A program made the translations under genes and the position numbers. A stretch of 62,045 nucleotides of DNA, taken from positions 1 through 62,045 of the forward strand of contig JAFUSR010000002.1 in the NCBI GenBank assembly GCA_017467585.1, read 5' to 3'. This stretch comes from Clostridia bacterium. Lineage in GTDB: Bacteria; Bacillota; Clostridia; Christensenellales; UBA1242. Below, piece by piece: positions 7,651-15,622 of the stretch. A model generated the notes under the pieces. The model was not told the DNA's origin. It worked only from the letters and a program-made list of their open reading frames with translations, and ran no database searches. Position 1 is the stretch's first letter; every line of letters starts with the position of its first letter.

Positions 7651-9156
7651 ATGGCAAAGAAAAAGTTTTGGCTTGTTTTTGTTAGTTTTGTTTTGTGCGC
7701 GGTTATGTTCAGTGTTGTGTTTGGTCTTTTTTGGGGTTGTTCTCCGCTTAAAAAGGCAAGCAAAAATTTAACTAGTTATTCAATTGATGCAGAACTCGAT
7801 AGTGCTTATGTTGTTCACGCAAAACAGACAATTGATTTTTATAACTCAACAGGGGTGGAGGTTCAAGACATTTGCCTGCATTTGTATGCAAGAGCATTTC
7901 GAGAAGAAGCGGTTATAAAGCCATACACAAACTTAAATAAGGCAAGTTGTTTTCCACTTGGCGAAAGTTTTGGAGATATAGAGATATCTCGCGTTGATGT
8001 CAACGGCGATTCGGCAAATTTTGAATATATTGGTCAAGACCAAGATATATTAAAAATAAATCAAAAAATCAGCCCTAATGGGCGAGCGCAAATTTATTTA
8101 GAATATTCTGTCACTTTGCCAAATTGCACCCACCGAATGGGCTATTATAACGGCACGGTTAACCTTGGAAATTGGTATCCTATTGTGTGCTATTATTCGG
8201 GAGAGTGGAAGACAGACCCATATTATTCAACAGGCGACCCATTTGCGAGTGAGTGCGCCAACTATAGCGTTAAAATAACTTATCCGCCAGAGTTTGACTG
8301 CTATGCCACAGGAAATTTGCAAAGCGAACAAGAGACAGATAAAAAAACATCAGAATTTTCAGCACTTGCTGTGAGAGATTTTGCAATTGTTTTGTCTAAC
8401 AAATCAATAGTTAAAACGGTTTCTGCAAACAAGACAAGTGTGAGTTATGTTGGCTATAGTGGCGACTCAGACATAGACAAAAATGCAAATATTGCAGCTC
8501 TTGCACTTAGTTATTTCAGCAAAAATTTTGGCGACTATCCGTATGACAATTTAGTGGTAATCAAGTCAGCTTTTTTGCAGGGTGGCATGGAATATCCAAA
8601 CCTAGTTATTGTTAGCGACGCAATAACCGATGCGGATGAACTTTCCAAAGTTATTGTTCACGAAATTGCGCACCAGTGGTGGTATGGCCTTGTTGGGAAC
8701 AATCAGGTGAGTGAGCCATGGCTCGACGAGGCGCTTGCTGAATATAGCACATGTCTGTTTTTTGAGGAAAACAACATTGGTGAAACATATGCCGAAATGA
8801 TTAAAGATGCAACAGCTAGCTACATGATTTATGTTGATGTGATTGGCAGCTTAAACGGAAAGGTTAACCTTGCAATGAACTTGCCTGTTAACAAATATTC
8901 GAGTGAATATGAATATACCTACATGATTTATGTTAAAGGCGTTATCATGTTCGACAGCCTTAGAGAGGTTGTGGGAAGGGAAAAATTAATTAAAGCCCTC
9001 AAAAAATATTGCAAAACATACGCCTTTAAGGTTGCAAATGGTGCAAATTTCATTGAAATTGTCAAAAAAACTTGTCATAAAGACATAGATGGTTTCTTTT
9101 CTGGCTGGCTTGAAGGCACAAATGTTGTTGCCACAACCTTTGTTAGCATTGTCTAA
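7651..9156 (+). CDS. M1-family zinc aminopeptidase-like, membrane-anchored
   Basis: This 501-residue gluzincin peptidase has the zinc motif HEIAH at residues 337-341 and the third ligand Glu 18 residues later (WLDEALAEY, E360). A GGMEYP segment about 40 residues earlier corresponds to the GAMEN substrate-binding motif of M1 enzymes. The N-terminus (MAKKKFWLVF...FGLFWGC) is one hydrophobic helix ending in Cys30. It may be a weak lipobox or an uncleaved anchor; either way the catalytic domain would face outside. It is shorter than typical M1 proteins (about 600-850) and lacks the C-terminal helical domain. GAGAGGA supports the start at 7651 over 7633. It is divergent from aspS. Confidence 0.88.
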   Translation: MAKKKFWLVFVSFVLCAVMFSVVFGLFWGCSPLKKASKNLTSYSIDAELDSAYVVHAKQTIDFYNSTGVEVQDICLHLYARAFREEAVIKPYTNLNKASCFPLGESFGDIEISRVDVNGDSANFEYIGQDQDILKINQKISPNGRAQIYLEYSVTLPNCTHRMGYYNGTVNLGNWYPIVCYYSGEWKTDPYYSTGDPFASECANYSVKITYPPEFDCYATGNLQSEQETDKKTSEFSALAVRDFAIVLSNKSIVKTVSANKTSVSYVGYSGDSDIDKNANIAALALSYFSKNFGDYPYDNLVVIKSAFLQGGMEYPNLVIVSDAITDADELSKVIVHEIAHQWWYGLVGNNQVSEPWLDEALAEYSTCLFFEENNIGETYAEMIKDATASYMIYVDVIGSLNGKVNLAMNLPVNKYSSEYEYTYMIYVKGVIMFDSLREVVGREKLIKALKKYCKTYAFKVANGANFIEIVKKTCHKDIDGFFSGWLEGTNVVATTFVSIV

Positions 9157-9161
9157 ACATT

Positions 9162-9197
9162 TTGACAACATAAAGGTGGGTGTGATAAAATGCAGGC
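9162..9197 (+). promoter_or_regulatory. Leaderless promoter for gene 9198
   Basis: TTGACA (9162-9167), an 18-base spacer and TAAAAT (9186-9191) stand before the gene, with exactly six bases to the ATG. No Shine-Dalgarno site is present, so the mRNA probably starts at the ATG. Confidence 0.7.
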
Positions 9198-9986
9198 ATG
9201 AAAGTTACAAATTTATCTTCGGGAAGCAAAGGAAATTCGACATTTGTTGCAAGCGAAAACACAAAAATTTTGGTTGACTGCGGAATTGGTATAAAACTGC
9301 TAACTAAAAACCTTTCTGAGATTGGTGAAAATGTTGAAAACATAGATGCAATTTTAATCACCCATGAACATAGCGACCACATTGGCGGGCTTGCTATTCT
9401 TGTTAAACATAATCCTGGTTTGCATATTTTTGTGAACGAACTTGTTTGGAAGGAAATCATAAAAAAACATTCAGAACTTTTGGCTCATCAATTTGTACAT
9501 TTTGTTGAATATGAAAAACAATTTTCTGTTGGCGACTTTGCGGTTTATGCCATGGAAAATTTTCACGATAGCGTTAGCTGCGCAAGCTATATTGTCTCTT
9601 GCGGTGGCGGGGCGGTTGGCATTTGCACCGACCTTGGAATTATAACCGACCACCAAGTTGACATGCTCTCTCGTTGCAAGGTTGTATACTTAGAGTGCAA
9701 TCACGACAAAAATATGCTTGCTTCGTGCGGTTATCCAAGCGTTTTAAAAAAAAGAATTGCCGGAAATCATGGGCATTTGTCTAATGATCAGTGCGCAGAG
9801 GCAGCCCTGAAAATGGTTCAGGCTCAAACAAAAGTTGTTGTTCTTTCGCATATTTCAGAAAACAGCAATTTACCCGAGGTTGCATATTCGCGCGTTGCTG
9901 GCGAATTTGAACTTGCAAACATAAAAAATGTGCTTATTTTGCTTTCTTATCAAAACAGGGTGGGCAAAACAATAACAATAAATTAG
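9198..9986 (+). CDS. MBL-fold hydrolase, YycJ/WalJ type
   Basis: This 262-residue metallo-beta-lactamase-fold protein begins 'MKVTNLSSGSKGNSTFV', the typical start of the YycJ/WalJ family, where a conserved Gly-Ser-rich loop opens the fold. The metal-binding motif HEHSDH lies at residues 56-61. Further ligands follow in ICTDLG (about 149) and in a late HIS (about 217). Family members are associated with the WalRK two-component locus and are thought to act as nucleases. Here the gene stands apart from walRK. It is followed after eight bases by the CPBP protease gene. Confidence 0.88.
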   Translation: MKVTNLSSGSKGNSTFVASENTKILVDCGIGIKLLTKNLSEIGENVENIDAILITHEHSDHIGGLAILVKHNPGLHIFVNELVWKEIIKKHSELLAHQFVHFVEYEKQFSVGDFAVYAMENFHDSVSCASYIVSCGGGAVGICTDLGIITDHQVDMLSRCKVVYLECNHDKNMLASCGYPSVLKKRIAGNHGHLSNDQCAEAALKMVQAQTKVVVLSHISENSNLPEVAYSRVAGEFELANIKNVLILLSYQNRVGKTITIN

Positions 9987-9994
9987 GAGATTTT

Positions 9995-11065
9995 ATGGAA
10001 GACCTTACTGCAAAAAAGAAATTTGACATTTTAGACGGAGCAATAGCCTGCATTCTTTTTATTGCACTCAACTTTGTGTTTGACATTTTTTATGGATTTT
10101 TCCCTAGAGATTTTCGAGTTAATTTTTGGGGAAATGCACTGTTTTCTGTTATTCTAGAGTCAATTTTTGCTATTATTTGTTTGATTGTTGTGTGTTTTAG
10201 GCACAAAAATTTTATTGAGGCAACAACTCTCAACAAAAAAGTTAATTGGCCGATTGTTGGACTGTGTCTTGCAATTTCAGCTGCATGCATTTTGCTGTTT
10301 TCAGACATAACAAATGCCTATAGTTACACGCTTGATTATATTGGTTACATTCAATACCCAGACCCAATAACAAACACTCCACACTTTGTGTTGACATATT
10401 TTCTAAACATAATCACTGTTTGTGCAGTTCCTGCACTATGTGAGGAACTTTTGTTTAGAGGAGTTCTTTTGAACAGTTTTAGGGGCTTAAACAAGTGGCT
10501 CGGAATAACTGTCAGTGCTTTTGCGTTTATGCTTATGCATGGAAACCCAGAGCAAACAGTTCATCAACTATTGCTTGGCTTTGTGCTTGGATATATCGTT
10601 TGGGAAACAAGAAACCTATGGACAAGCATATTGATTCATTTCTTTAACAACTTTTTAGCAATAACACTATCATTTATTTTAACAATTGCGCGTGGTGGAG
10701 CACCTGCTGATAGTGGTGCCGCAGAAACAATTTCTTCGCAGCGAATTTTGCTTACTTGGCTTCTTGGAATCGCCATGGTTGCACTTGGTTTAATTATAGT
10801 TTGGTGGCTTGTTAAATTTGTAAAGAAGCAAAGCCAAAAAGCAAATGGCGAAGTCGAACAAAAGAAAGTTGATGTTGTTGCCAGTGTCGATGGTGAAGTG
10901 GTTCAAGCAGATGTTTCTGCCGAAATTCAAGAGACAAAAGAAGTCGCAGAGGAAAAACAAACTCCAACGCCAACAGCAAAGTATTTAACAATTGTTGCAT
11001 ATTTGTTGTTTGCGGCAAAATGTGTCTACGACTGGATTTCTATTTTGCTTTATCACTTGCCATAA
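9995..11065 (+). CDS. CPBP-family intramembrane metalloprotease
   Basis: This 356-residue membrane protein has about eight hydrophobic segments. It carries the CPBP (CAAX protease/Abi) signature: EELLFRG (E150, E151, R155), then a His in FMLMHGNPEQTVHQ and HFFNN near residue 210. Bacterial members cleave membrane peptides or serve in immunity and processing; the target is unknown. After the catalytic core comes a charged linker (about 275-330, rich in Lys, Glu and Val) and one last hydrophobic segment, an extension not needed for the fold. AGGAGA precedes the start. It is co-transcribed with the YycJ-like gene and ends at a terminator that overlaps the next start. Confidence 0.88.
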   Translation: MEDLTAKKKFDILDGAIACILFIALNFVFDIFYGFFPRDFRVNFWGNALFSVILESIFAIICLIVVCFRHKNFIEATTLNKKVNWPIVGLCLAISAACILLFSDITNAYSYTLDYIGYIQYPDPITNTPHFVLTYFLNIITVCAVPALCEELLFRGVLLNSFRGLNKWLGITVSAFAFMLMHGNPEQTVHQLLLGFVLGYIVWETRNLWTSILIHFFNNFLAITLSFILTIARGGAPADSGAAETISSQRILLTWLLGIAMVALGLIIVWWLVKFVKKQSQKANGEVEQKKVDVVASVDGEVVQADVSAEIQETKEVAEEKQTPTPTAKYLTIVAYLLFAAKCVYDWISILLYHLP

Positions 11066-11101
11066 TTCACAAAAAACCAAGTCCATCAATAAAATAGTTT
11101 G
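11066..11101 (+). promoter_or_regulatory. Leaderless promoter inside a terminator hairpin
   Basis: TTCACA (11066-11071), an 18-base spacer and TAAAAT (11090-11095) end six bases before ATG 11102. The -10 box sits in the loop of the terminator hairpin of the upstream gene, and the start codon sits in its descending arm. Confidence 0.6.
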
Positions 11102-11116
11102 ATGGACTTTTTTTCT
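11079..11116 (+). terminator. Terminator overlapping the M14 gene start
   Basis: AAGTCCATCA and TGATGGACTT form a stem around a loop of about 10 bases, followed by a T-run, 14 bases after the CPBP gene stop. The 3' arm and the T-run are also codons 1-5 of the M14 gene. Confidence 0.75.
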
Positions 11117-12025
11117 TTTGAAAGTTTTGTTAAAAAACTAGATAGAAATTATTTTAACATTAATGTTGTTGGCAAGAGTGTTTTAAAGCAAAACATTTAT
11201 TCAATTTCAACAAAATTTAAAACAAAACATGTTGCAATAATAACGGCGGCAATCCACGCAAGAGAACATATTTCTTGTGATGTTGTTTGCAAAATGATTG
11301 AATTGTTGCAAGAGCAAAGACCAATTTTGCAATATAACGTGATTTTTGTGCCGCTTTTAAACCCGGATGGTGCCAATTTTTGCAAAAATGGGTTAAAAAA
11401 TGCCGATAAATGCTTAAAAAAGCACTTAATTTCAATAAATAATTGCGAAAACTTTGAATTGTTTAAAGCAAACGCCAATGGTGTTGACCTTAACAATAAC
11501 TTTGATGCAAATTGGCATAATCAGTTCTCAAAAAGACATTCACCAAGCCCACAGGGCTATTATGGCAAGCGCCCATTTAGCGAACCAGAAACTGTTGCCT
11601 TAAAAAAGCTTACTGAAAGGCTAAGACCATTTTTGACAATAAGTTATCACCTCAAAGGTGAAGAAATCTACTACGACTTTTTTCAATGTGGAAAGCGGCG
11701 TGAGCGCGATAAAAAAATTGCGGAAATTTTTGCAAAAAACACAGGATATAAAATTGTTGCAACGCAAAGCGTTAGCAGTGGCGGATATAAAGACTGGTGT
11801 GTTCAAAAATTAAAAATTCCGGCTCTCACCATTGAACTTGGCGATGACAAATTTTCTCATCCATATCCGGAGAGTGAAATAGATAACATTTTTGAAAAGA
11901 ATAAAGGTGTTTTTGATTGCATTAGCCATGCACTTTTGGTGTATAATGAGTTTGGAGAAGACAATGGAAGAAAAATTTATGAAAAGAGCTCTTGCGCTCG
12001 CAAAGCGAGCTTACGCTCAAGATGA
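11102..12025 (+). CDS. M14-family zinc carboxypeptidase
   Basis: This 307-residue M14 peptidase has zinc ligands H52 and E55 (HAREH) and H183 (SYHLKGEE), with general base E245 (TIELGDD). The Arg/Asn substrate-clamp region is GVDLNNNFDANW. The SYHLKGEEIYY segment and the late TIELG resemble bacterial gamma-D-glutamyl-diamino acid endopeptidases, which cut stem peptides of peptidoglycan. A role in wall-peptide turnover is therefore inferred. It has no signal peptide, so it would act in the cytoplasm on recycled peptides. The final 20 codons overlap tadA in another frame (62 bases), where the peptide turns Ser/Arg/Lys-rich, a sign that the stop may have been lost and the end extended. Confidence 0.85.
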   Translation: MDFFSFESFVKKLDRNYFNINVVGKSVLKQNIYSISTKFKTKHVAIITAAIHAREHISCDVVCKMIELLQEQRPILQYNVIFVPLLNPDGANFCKNGLKNADKCLKKHLISINNCENFELFKANANGVDLNNNFDANWHNQFSKRHSPSPQGYYGKRPFSEPETVALKKLTERLRPFLTISYHLKGEEIYYDFFQCGKRRERDKKIAEIFAKNTGYKIVATQSVSSGGYKDWCVQKLKIPALTIELGDDKFSHPYPESEIDNIFEKNKGVFDCISHALLVYNEFGEDNGRKIYEKSSCARKASLRSR

Positions 12026-12407
12026 GGTGCCAATTGGTGCTGTCGTTGTGAAAAACGGGGAGATTATCTCCAGCGCCTTTAACAAGCGTGAGAAGGCCAA
12101 CGATGCCACTGCTCATGCTGAGATTTTGGCCATAAGCAAGGCTTGCAAAAAACTTGGCGATTTTCGCCTTGCTGACTGCGACATTTATGTAACATTGGAG
12201 CCTTGCACAATGTGTATGGGTGCAATTTTGAATGCGCGAATCAAAAATGTGTTTTTTGGTGCATATGCAAACAAGCAAAACGTTCTTTCATCTGAAGAGA
12301 TAAACGAGAGAGCAGGGCTCAACCACAAAACAACAATTGTTGGTGGGGTTTTAAAAGAAGAGTGTGAAAGGCTTGTGAAGGATTATTTTGCAGATAAAAG
12401 AAAATAG
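11964..12407 (+). CDS. tadA: tRNA-specific adenosine deaminase
   Basis: This 147-residue deaminase converts A34 of tRNA-Arg(ACG) to inosine. The zinc site is complete: H51-A-E53 with E53 as proton shuttle, and PCTMC with C81 and C84. The length is typical. ATG 11964 is chosen because GGAGAAG lies just upstream and MEEKFMKRALALAKRAY is the normal N-terminus; an in-frame start at 11892 would lie deep in the M14 gene. A TATAAT about 20 bases before the start could give it its own promoter within the M14 gene. It ends at a terminator. Confidence 0.95.
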   Translation: MEEKFMKRALALAKRAYAQDEVPIGAVVVKNGEIISSAFNKREKANDATAHAEILAISKACKKLGDFRLADCDIYVTLEPCTMCMGAILNARIKNVFFGAYANKQNVLSSEEINERAGLNHKTTIVGGVLKEECERLVKDYFADKRK

Positions 12408-12440
12408 AAAAAACACCGCGATGTTGCGGTGTTTTTTTTG
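12408..12440. terminator. Bidirectional terminator
   Basis: AACACCGC/GCGGTGTT with a six-base loop and A/T-runs on both sides separates the convergent tadA and permease genes. Confidence 0.9.
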
Positions 12441-12447
12441 TTTCAAA

Positions 12448-13884
12448 TTATTCTTTGTTTTCAGGTTCTGCTTGCTTTTTTCGCTTGCTTTTTGGCTCAA
12501 TTGTGTCTTCACTTTCGAGCAGTTCTCGGCTTTGACTGATGTCGTTTTGTCCTTGTTGTTTTTTGTTTCTTGGCGTCAAAAGAACGTTGGTTAAAATTCC
12601 AACGACAAGTGCACAAGCTATGTTAGAAATTTTAATTGATCCAAAATTCAAGAACATGCCACCAATGCCAGTTATGAAGATGCTTGCAACAACAAACAGA
12701 TTTCTAGAGTCGTTTAAGTCAATTTCTTTAAACATTCTAAGTCCTGAAACCGAGATGAATCCATATAACGCAATAGACACACCTCCAATAACACAGCTAG
12801 GAATGCTCGATATAAACACGATGATAGGATAGAAGAATGAAATGATAATGCAAATGACAGATGTTGTTAATATTGTTCTAGTTGATGCGTTTTTAGAAAG
12901 AGCAACACAACCAATAGACTCACCATATGTTGTGGTTGGAACACCACCAAAAGCTGCTCCAGCAACTGAGCCAAGGCCATCACCGAGCAGTGTTCTTGTT
13001 AGTCCTGGGTCTTTTGTTAGGTCTTTACCAATAATAGAGCCGAGGTTTTTGTGGTCAGCGATGTGTTCCGCAAAGCTGACAAGAGCGATAGGAACAAACG
13101 CAATAAACACAGTGAAAACATCTGAGAATGATGAAATATGAGCAGCGCCCTCTTTGAACATTCCCACAATAATGAGGTTAGGCAGCCAATTTTCGAAGTG
13201 TGTCACTTTTTCATAAACCGAAAAGTCAACAATTTGCATATATGGAACGTTAGCCCAAATTCCAATAAGTGTAATAATGCAAGCGAGTGCATATCCGGCG
13301 ACTATTCCAATGATAAATGGAAACATTTTTATGCCGCCCTTGGCTTTAACCGACACGAGCACAACAACAAAAAATGTGATAAGACCAATTGCAATAGAAA
13401 TAAGGTTATAATTTTCCATTCCTCCAGAAGTGTTCATAACATTAGAAACGGCAGATGCTGCAAGATCAAAACCAATGAGCGCAACAACTGGTCCAATGAT
13501 TATTGGAGGCATGAGCCTGTTAATCCAATTTGTTCCGACAAAGTGAATTATAATTGCAATAACAACATAGGTTAGGCCTGCGAATATCGAACCAAGAAAG
13601 ACTCCTAAATAGCCAAAAGTGATGGCGGTTGAAAGTGGCGCAATATATGCAAATGAACTGCCTAAAAACACAGGGCTTTTAAATTGGGTTAAGCACAAAT
13701 AAATTATTGTTCCAACTCCGGCACCAATAAGCGCTGCAGACTGGCTTAGATATGTTCCACTTGGGTCAGCAATAAGAGGAACAAGAATTGTTGCAGCAAC
13801 AATAGCAAGCACTTGTTGCATTGCAAAGGCAAGGTTTTGCCAAAATGGTGGGCGGTCGTGCACCCCATATTTCATTTTTTCCAT
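12448..13884 (-). CDS. uraA: Uracil permease, NCS2 (UraA-like) family
   Basis: This 478-residue polytopic membrane protein begins MEKMKYGVHDRPPFWQN, the conserved NCS2 entry ('y.ldd.pp......lqhvla'). It has about 14 hydrophobic segments. Family features include AMQQVLAIVAATILVP, FLGSSFAYIAPL (TM3 substrate site), SFAEHIADH near residue 280 (TM8 Glu) and GGVPTTTYGESIG near 320 (TM10 site). It imports uracil with protons. The C-terminal 40 residues are charged and cytoplasmic. ATG 13884 is preferred over upstream starts because CGGAGA is well spaced. It stands alone, divergent from the glmU-like gene. Confidence 0.9.
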   Translation of the reverse strand: MEKMKYGVHDRPPFWQNLAFAMQQVLAIVAATILVPLIADPSGTYLSQSAALIGAGVGTIIYLCLTQFKSPVFLGSSFAYIAPLSTAITFGYLGVFLGSIFAGLTYVVIAIIIHFVGTNWINRLMPPIIIGPVVALIGFDLAASAVSNVMNTSGGMENYNLISIAIGLITFFVVVLVSVKAKGGIKMFPFIIGIVAGYALACIITLIGIWANVPYMQIVDFSVYEKVTHFENWLPNLIIVGMFKEGAAHISSFSDVFTVFIAFVPIALVSFAEHIADHKNLGSIIGKDLTKDPGLTRTLLGDGLGSVAGAAFGGVPTTTYGESIGCVALSKNASTRTILTTSVICIIISFFYPIIVFISSIPSCVIGGVSIALYGFISVSGLRMFKEIDLNDSRNLFVVASIFITGIGGMFLNFGSIKISNIACALVVGILTNVLLTPRNKKQQGQNDISQSRELLESEDTIEPKSKRKKQAEPENKE

Positions 13885-13967
13885 AATAAAATCTCCGTAA
13901 CTCATAAAAGTATATAAAAATTTCTTATGCTCGCGCAACTGATTTTAGGTTAGTTGTGTTTTTTTGT

Positions 13968-14002
13968 TTGACAATTTTTTATCTTAAAGATAAAATAAAA
14001 GC
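13968..14002 (+). promoter_or_regulatory. Leaderless promoter for glmU-pth-mfd operon
   Basis: TTGACA (13968-13973), a 17-base spacer and TAAAAT (13991-13996) are followed by six bases and the ATG at 14003. There is no Shine-Dalgarno site. Confidence 0.75.
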
Positions 14003-15061
14003 ATGAGTATGTATGAAATTTTAGAAGAAACCCAAACAGAACAACAATCACAAGAGAGCGTTAACGCCGACTTTATTGTGTTGCTCCCTGCTGGTGAAAA
14101 ATTGTTTGGCAAAAAAACTTATGAACTTAATTTGCTTGGCGCAAGCATGCAAAACTGGGTGGCAAGGGCTTGTTTAAAGAAGCCAATTGTTGCCGAAGAA
14201 AAAGATTCGGACAATCTTCTTTCTTCTGTCCGTCCACTATTGAAGGACGCGGAGTTTACTGTTGTGCTCTATAGCGACACACCGCTTGTAACCGCAAAGG
14301 GCATAAGAGAAGTGCTAGACTATGCGTCGGCGCAAAATCTTTCTGTTATGAGGCTTTCTCGTGGCTGGGTTTTGAAGACAGAATATGCAAAAGAAATTGA
14401 AACAATCTACGCATCTAGAACCTATGACAACATTTCTAGTGAACTTTTTGTGGTAAATAGCATTGAAAGTTTTGAAAAAGCACAAAACATTTTGAAGCGC
14501 AGAATTGTTCGCTTTCACGAACAGGCTGGTGCAGTCATTGTTGACCCAGCAAACACTTATATCGAAGCAGGTGTTTCAATTGAGCCAGGTGCTGTTGTTG
14601 AACCATTTGTTAAACTAGAGGGTGAAACAACAATTGGAGCAAACAGCAAAATTTGTTCAAATTCGGTTGTTTCTTCAAGCAGTATAGACGAAATGGTTAT
14701 TGTTAAAAACAGTTGCAATATTGTTGGTTCTTGCATAAAAGATAATGCCATTGTTGGAAACAACTGTTGCATTTTAAACAAGAGCCTCGTTGGAGAAGAA
14801 TCGATTGTTGCCGCAGGAACACTTCTCGACGGAAGCACAACAAACAAAAATTGCAACATTGGTGAGTCTTGTCACTTAAAAAATACACTTCTTGCAAACA
14901 ATGTTATTTTGGGAGATGGCGTAAGATGTTTCGGCACACAGCTCGCCGATGTTAAAATCGGCTCTGGTGCGAACATTGGAGAAGGCTCTTCAATTTTTGC
15001 TGGGGCGCACATAAAGCAAGACGCAACTGTCCCTGCTGGAACAATGGTCAAGGGGCAATAA
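14003..15061 (+). CDS. Degenerate GlmU-like protein
   Basis: This 352-residue protein sits where glmU lies in Firmicutes, directly before pth and mfd. The N-terminal 170 residues keep a nucleotidyltransferase-like outline (FTVVLYSDTPLVTAKGIREVLDYA, compare 'vlvlyGDtPLi...tl..l') but lack the L-x-A-G-x-G-T-x-M loop that binds UTP in GlmU. The C-terminal half is a left-handed beta helix of hexapeptide repeats (ETTIGANSKIC, GDGVRCFGTQLADVKIGSGANIG) and ends soon after. Family length is about 455. Uridyltransferase activity is unlikely; the acetyltransferase part may also be altered. Either a second full glmU exists elsewhere or the protein has a new role. Confidence 0.8.
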   Translation: MSMYEILEETQTEQQSQESVNADFIVLLPAGEKLFGKKTYELNLLGASMQNWVARACLKKPIVAEEKDSDNLLSSVRPLLKDAEFTVVLYSDTPLVTAKGIREVLDYASAQNLSVMRLSRGWVLKTEYAKEIETIYASRTYDNISSELFVVNSIESFEKAQNILKRRIVRFHEQAGAVIVDPANTYIEAGVSIEPGAVVEPFVKLEGETTIGANSKICSNSVVSSSSIDEMVIVKNSCNIVGSCIKDNAIVGNNCCILNKSLVGEESIVAAGTLLDGSTTNKNCNIGESCHLKNTLLANNVILGDGVRCFGTQLADVKIGSGANIGEGSSIFAGAHIKQDATVPAGTMVKGQ

Positions 15062-15065
15062 AGTT

Positions 15066-15620
15066 ATGAAAATTGTTGTAGGACTCGGAAATTTTGGCAA
15101 GCAATATGAAAACACAAATCACAACGCAGGATTTATGGTTGTAGATAGGGTTCTTGATCACTTTAACATTTCTAAAAGTAAAGATATGTGTGACGGAAAG
15201 GTTTATGAAGGCAACATAAACGGTGAAAAAGTTTATTTTGTTAAGCCAACAACATTTATGAACAACAGTGGAATTTGTGTTATGAGTGTGCTGTCTAAGT
15301 TGGGAGCAAAGCTCGAAGACTTGTTAGTTGTTGTTGACGACATTGATATTGATGGTGGAACAGTTCGCCTAAAGCCAAAGGGCTCAGCCGGAACTCACAA
15401 TGGTCTTCGCAGCATTGTTTCGCTTGTGGGCGAAAATTTTGCACGACTTAAAGTTGGTGTTGGAAAGCCAAAGGAGCATCAACAGCTTTATGACTTTGTG
15501 CTTGCAAAAATGGGAACTGGCGAAGAGCAAAAAATTGCTCTTGAAAAAGCAACACAAGCTGTGATAGAATATGTTCAAGGTGAGAGCCTTGAAAAAATTA
15601 TGCAACACTATAATGGCTAA
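15066..15620 (+). CDS. pth: Peptidyl-tRNA hydrolase
   Basis: This 184-residue enzyme releases peptides from peptidyl-tRNA that has dropped off ribosomes. The family residues are visible: GLGNFGKQYENTNHNAGF with the catalytic His and upstream Asn, the conserved NNSG (FMNNSG), the catalytic Asp in VVDDIDI, and GSAGTHNGLRSI. The length is normal. It lies four bases after the glmU-like gene and two bases before mfd, so all three are one operon, the same order as in many Firmicutes. Confidence 0.96.
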   Translation: MKIVVGLGNFGKQYENTNHNAGFMVVDRVLDHFNISKSKDMCDGKVYEGNINGEKVYFVKPTTFMNNSGICVMSVLSKLGAKLEDLLVVVDDIDIDGGTVRLKPKGSAGTHNGLRSIVSLVGENFARLKVGVGKPKEHQQLYDFVLAKMGTGEEQKIALEKATQAVIEYVQGESLEKIMQHYNG

Positions 15621-15622
15621 AT

